30,878 bases of DNA from a virus. A program made the translations under genes and the position numbers. Below are positions 28,722 to 30,878 of the stretch, in pieces (position 1 is the first letter of the stretch; each line of letters begins with the position of its first letter). Below the pieces are notes generated by a model. It was not told where the DNA came from. It saw only the letters and a list, made by a program, of their open reading frames with translations, and did no database searches. The stretch is taken from the IMG/VR virus record IMGVR_UViG_3300033273_000291, positions 1 through 30,878 of that record, one strand, 5' to 3'.

Positions 28722-30266
28722 ATGTACGACGAGGCAAAAGCAGACCGGGTTATAAAGTTTATAGAGCGAATAACAACCCACACGAAAGGCGAGCTAGCAA
28801 AGCAGCCTTTTATTTTGGAGCCATTCCAAAAGGAGGTTATACGCGATATTTTCGGCAATGTAAACGAGGAGGGCCTCCGCATCACGCGGGAGGCTTTCCT
28901 ATTCTGGCCTCGTAAGAATGGTAAGACAAACTTTTTAGCAGCTCTAGGGCTTTACCTTCTAGTAAGCGATAACGAACCGGGGGCAGAGATTATCGTATGT
29001 GCGGCTGATCGTGGCCAGGCGGGAATGATTCACGAAATACAAAAGCAGATGGTCCTACAGTCCCCGCTTCTTATGGATAAGGTAAAGGTATACCGTAACA
29101 GTATAGTAGCTAAAGACGGCAGCTTTATACAAGCCCGAAGCGCTGACGCAGATACAGCCCACGGGTACAACGCTCACGCCGTACTATTTGACGAGCTCCA
29201 CAGCCAGCCTAATCGCTTATTGTACGACGTAATGAAGACGGCTAGCGGTGCTAGACGCCAGCCGCTCTTCTTTAGTATCTCAACCGCTGGAAGTAATAAG
29301 GAAAGTATCTGCTACGAGGTATACGACTATGCTAAGAAGGTAAGGGACGGTATTATAGAGGACCCTACCTTTTACCCGCATATATTTGAGGCTGACCCGG
29401 AAGACGATATATATAGCCCTAAGACTTGGAAAAAATCTAACCCCGGCTACGGCGTAACGATTAAGGAGGACTATATAAAAGCCCAAGCTCAAAAGGCTAA
29501 AGCTCTGGTAACTTACGAGAACACTTTTAGAAGGCTTCACCTTAACCAATGGACTAGCTCCGAGACTAGGTGGGTAAACGATGACGACTTTAATAGCTGT
29601 AAGCTCGAGTACGAGCTCGCAGACTTAAAGGGTAGAGACTGTTACGCAGGGCTCGACCTTGCAAGCACCGAAGATTTGACGGCCTTTGTTTTAATTTTCC
29701 CGCCAGTATATGAAGATGAACCTTTTAAGACGGTGGTCTATAGCTGGGTAACGGAAGCCGCAGTAGAAAGAAGGCAAGGCAAAGTAGGAGCGGACTATAA
29801 TAAATTTATAGCCAAGGGCGAGCTAATGGTAACGCCGGGTAACGTAACGGACTACCGCTATATAAGCGACGTTATTTACGATGCTGCCGAGATGTTTAAC
29901 ATAAAAGCTATAGCTTACGACCGCTGGAACTCTAGCAGCCTTATTGCGGAGCTTGCAGAGGAGGAGCTCCCAGTAGAGCCTTACGGCCAAGGTTTTGCTA
30001 GTATGAGCCCAGCAATTAAGCAGCTCGAGATTTGGTTAAGGAGTGGGGCTGTAGCCCATACGGGCAACAGCCTACTGCGCTGGTGTATAAGCAATGTACA
30101 AGCTAAAAGCGATCCGGCCGGAAATGTAAAGTTTGACAAAAGCAAAAGCTCCGATAAAATCGACGTCGCGCAAGCTTGGGCTATGGCTGTAGGTATTTGG
30201 CTTACTAAGCATAGGACCGACGAAGACGGCAGCGTTTACGACGAGCGAGACTTAATTATTCTATAA
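28722..30266 (+). CDS. terL: Terminase large subunit
   Basis: 514 aa. ATPase: Walker A-like FWPRKNGKTNFLAALG (Lys68-Thr69), Walker B AVLFDELHSQ (Asp157-Glu158), coupling motif FFSISTAGSNKES. Nuclease: CYAGLDLASTEDLTAF with catalytic Asp about 312, a second acid in IAYDRWNSS, and DKIDVAQAWAMAVGIW at the end. This is the Terminase_1 group of HK97-like cos phages. It cuts the concatemer and drives DNA into proheads through the portal. It ends directly before the small-gene cassette. Confidence 0.96.
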   Translation: MYDEAKADRVIKFIERITTHTKGELAKQPFILEPFQKEVIRDIFGNVNEEGLRITREAFLFWPRKNGKTNFLAALGLYLLVSDNEPGAEIIVCAADRGQAGMIHEIQKQMVLQSPLLMDKVKVYRNSIVAKDGSFIQARSADADTAHGYNAHAVLFDELHSQPNRLLYDVMKTASGARRQPLFFSISTAGSNKESICYEVYDYAKKVRDGIIEDPTFYPHIFEADPEDDIYSPKTWKKSNPGYGVTIKEDYIKAQAQKAKALVTYENTFRRLHLNQWTSSETRWVNDDDFNSCKLEYELADLKGRDCYAGLDLASTEDLTAFVLIFPPVYEDEPFKTVVYSWVTEAAVERRQGKVGADYNKFIAKGELMVTPGNVTDYRYISDVIYDAAEMFNIKAIAYDRWNSSSLIAELAEEELPVEPYGQGFASMSPAIKQLEIWLRSGAVAHTGNSLLRWCISNVQAKSDPAGNVKFDKSKSSDKIDVAQAWAMAVGIWLTKHRTDEDGSVYDERDLIIL

Positions 30267-30440
30267 ATGACGGTAGAGGAAGCTAAAAAATTAAGTTTTT
30301 TTTTAATAGATAAAAATATTAACGCTTGGCCCCAGCTCAGTAATGGCGGGGCCTGCGTGAATATATTAGTAGAGGGAGAGTGCTACATACTAAAAAAAAA
30401 TGAAAATTTTTACGGAAAAGTTTGCATATATAAAAAATAG
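30267..30440 (+). CDS. Small hypothetical protein (57 aa)
   Basis: ATG at 30267 follows the terL stop without a gap; stop TAG at 30438-30440. MTVEEAKKLSFFLIDKNINA, then GGACVNILVEGECYILKKNE. Preferred here over a longer start at 30400 in another frame, because the promoter at 30421-30451 lies inside it and the next gene has a better start at 30481. Function unknown. Confidence 0.55.
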   Translation: MTVEEAKKLSFFLIDKNINAWPQLSNGGACVNILVEGECYILKKNENFYGKVCIYKK

Positions 30441-30451
30441 CCGTATATTTA
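30421..30451 (+). promoter_or_regulatory. Promoter of the small-gene cassette
   Basis: TTTG at 30421-30424, 19 nt, then TATATTTA at 30444-30451 (TAnnTTTG with one change). A start near 30457 gives a leader of about 24 nt (taacaacaaaagcaaacaaa) before ATG 30481, closely resembling the leader of the early promoter at 18987. It serves the genes that continue across the circle junction to 602. Confidence 0.7.
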
Positions 30452-30480
30452 CACCAGTAATAACAACAAAAGCAAACAAA

Positions 30481-30738
30481 ATGAAAAAGACAAGACTATA
30501 CGGTTCAGTAACTTACGATTACTCTCAAGAGCTGCCTACTGGATTCGAAGGCTACGAATTTATTTTTAACGGCGAAAGATATTTTATACCCTTAACGCGT
30601 TTAGGTTTACAAACTGATAAATATAGAGTTATGAAGCATAATATTTCTACTTGCGGAATACATCACAGCTTAACGGATACTATGCTAGAAGCAAACACTT
30701 TAGGAGAAATTAAAAGATTTGCTAAATATACGCTGTAA
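30481..30738 (+). CDS. Promoter-proximal small protein (85 aa)
   Basis: MKKTRLYGSVTYDYSQELPT opens a beta-rich N-terminus (YEFIFNGERYFIPLTRLGLQ) followed by a helical end (TLGEIKRFAKYTL). The ATG at 30481 is chosen because it follows the promoter leader; a start at 30400 would lie upstream of the promoter. The stop overlaps the ATG at 30738 (TAATG). First gene of the cassette between terL and portal. Family not recognised; accessory, anti-host or regulatory roles are possible. Confidence 0.7.
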   Translation: MKKTRLYGSVTYDYSQELPTGFEGYEFIFNGERYFIPLTRLGLQTDKYRVMKHNISTCGIHHSLTDTMLEANTLGEIKRFAKYTL

Positions 30739-30878
30739 TGAAAATAAAAAGAGTAATACAATACGCCGGCGCTGAGATCATAGAGACCCAGCCCGGCTTA
30801 TTTACCGCCCTACCGAATACCCCGAGCTTCTACGGAAGCCGCAAGTTTAACAGCTTGGAAAAAGCTAAATTTTATTTA
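30738..30878. repeat. Terminal direct repeat, right copy
   Basis: Exact copy of 1-141. It contains the first 47 codons of the 53-aa gene that is complete at 1-162; here that gene is cut by the window end. The gene at 30481-30738 runs into it with a TAATG stop/start overlap, showing that the operon continues uninterrupted across the junction when the molecule is closed. Confidence 0.97.

Noticed and set aside
30400-30480. Upstream start for the 85-aa gene
   Set aside because: It would lie upstream of the predicted promoter and overlap the 57-aa gene; ATG 30481 has the expected leader.
1-30878. CRISPR array, insertion sequence or integrase/attachment site
   Set aside because: No regularly spaced long repeats, transposase or integrase motifs, or att-like core beside an integrase were seen.
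1-30878. Stop-codon reassignment
   Set aside because: Genes end with TAA, TAG and TGA alike and no long gene reads through an in-frame stop.

Overview
The window is one phage genome, essentially complete. The first 141 bases (1-141) recur exactly as the last 141 (30738-30878), so the sequence closes into a circle of about 30,737 bp. The host is most likely a member of the Bacteroidota, probably Flavobacteriia-like. Promoters match the TTTG-(19 nt)-TAnnTTTG pattern of that phylum, start codons are mostly preceded by A-rich leaders rather than a Shine-Dalgarno box, one signal peptide ends in the 'TAQ' typical of the group, and the adhesin and lysis genes resemble those of Bacteroidota siphophages. 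HK97-type head genes, a TP901-type tape measure and a G/GT tail chaperone pair indicate a long non-contractile tail. I see no integrase, excisionase or CI-like repressor, so a lytic lifestyle is likely but not proven.

Layout, read from the promoter near 641: portal, tripartite prohead protease, major capsid protein and head-tail connectors (671-6415), tail tube (6590-7000), tail chaperones joined by a -1 frameshift (7022-7677), tape measure (7659-9857), tail hub/tip protein (9861-12287), and two LamG-type lectin adhesins whose codon use differs from the rest of the genome (12328-15011). Next is an envelope/lysis cassette (15400-18079): a membrane-anchored coiled coil, a cysteine-free exported thioredoxin-fold protein, a predicted outer-membrane beta-barrel, a holin-like protein and a lipoprotein with a C-terminal membrane anchor that fits a unimolecular spanin. 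A bidirectional terminator and the only minus-strand gene (18105-18347) follow.

A non-coding region of about 640 bp (18348-18986) is packed with inverted and direct repeats and is the best origin/control candidate. To its right a promoter (18963-18994) starts the early module: a small coiled-coil protein, a C5 cytosine methyltransferase, SSB, a PD-(D/E)XK exonuclease, RusA, a PDDEXK_5-like nuclease, a primase-polymerase/helicase fusion, an M15 endolysin and another PD-(D/E)XK protein. Packaging genes follow (HNH, candidate cos gap, terS, terL). Between terL and portal lies a cassette of six tiny genes (30267-602 across the circle junction) with its own promoter.

Most notable: a textbook A AAA AAG slippery site plus GC-rich hairpin producing the 218-aa GT fusion; the five-protein envelope cassette with a phage-encoded outer-membrane barrel and u-spanin; a Tudor-like domain embedded in the prohead protease; a horizontally acquired-looking lectin cassette; the repeat-rich control region; and two early promoters sharing an A/C-rich leader. 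Family names are assigned by reading motifs by eye; no database search was run.
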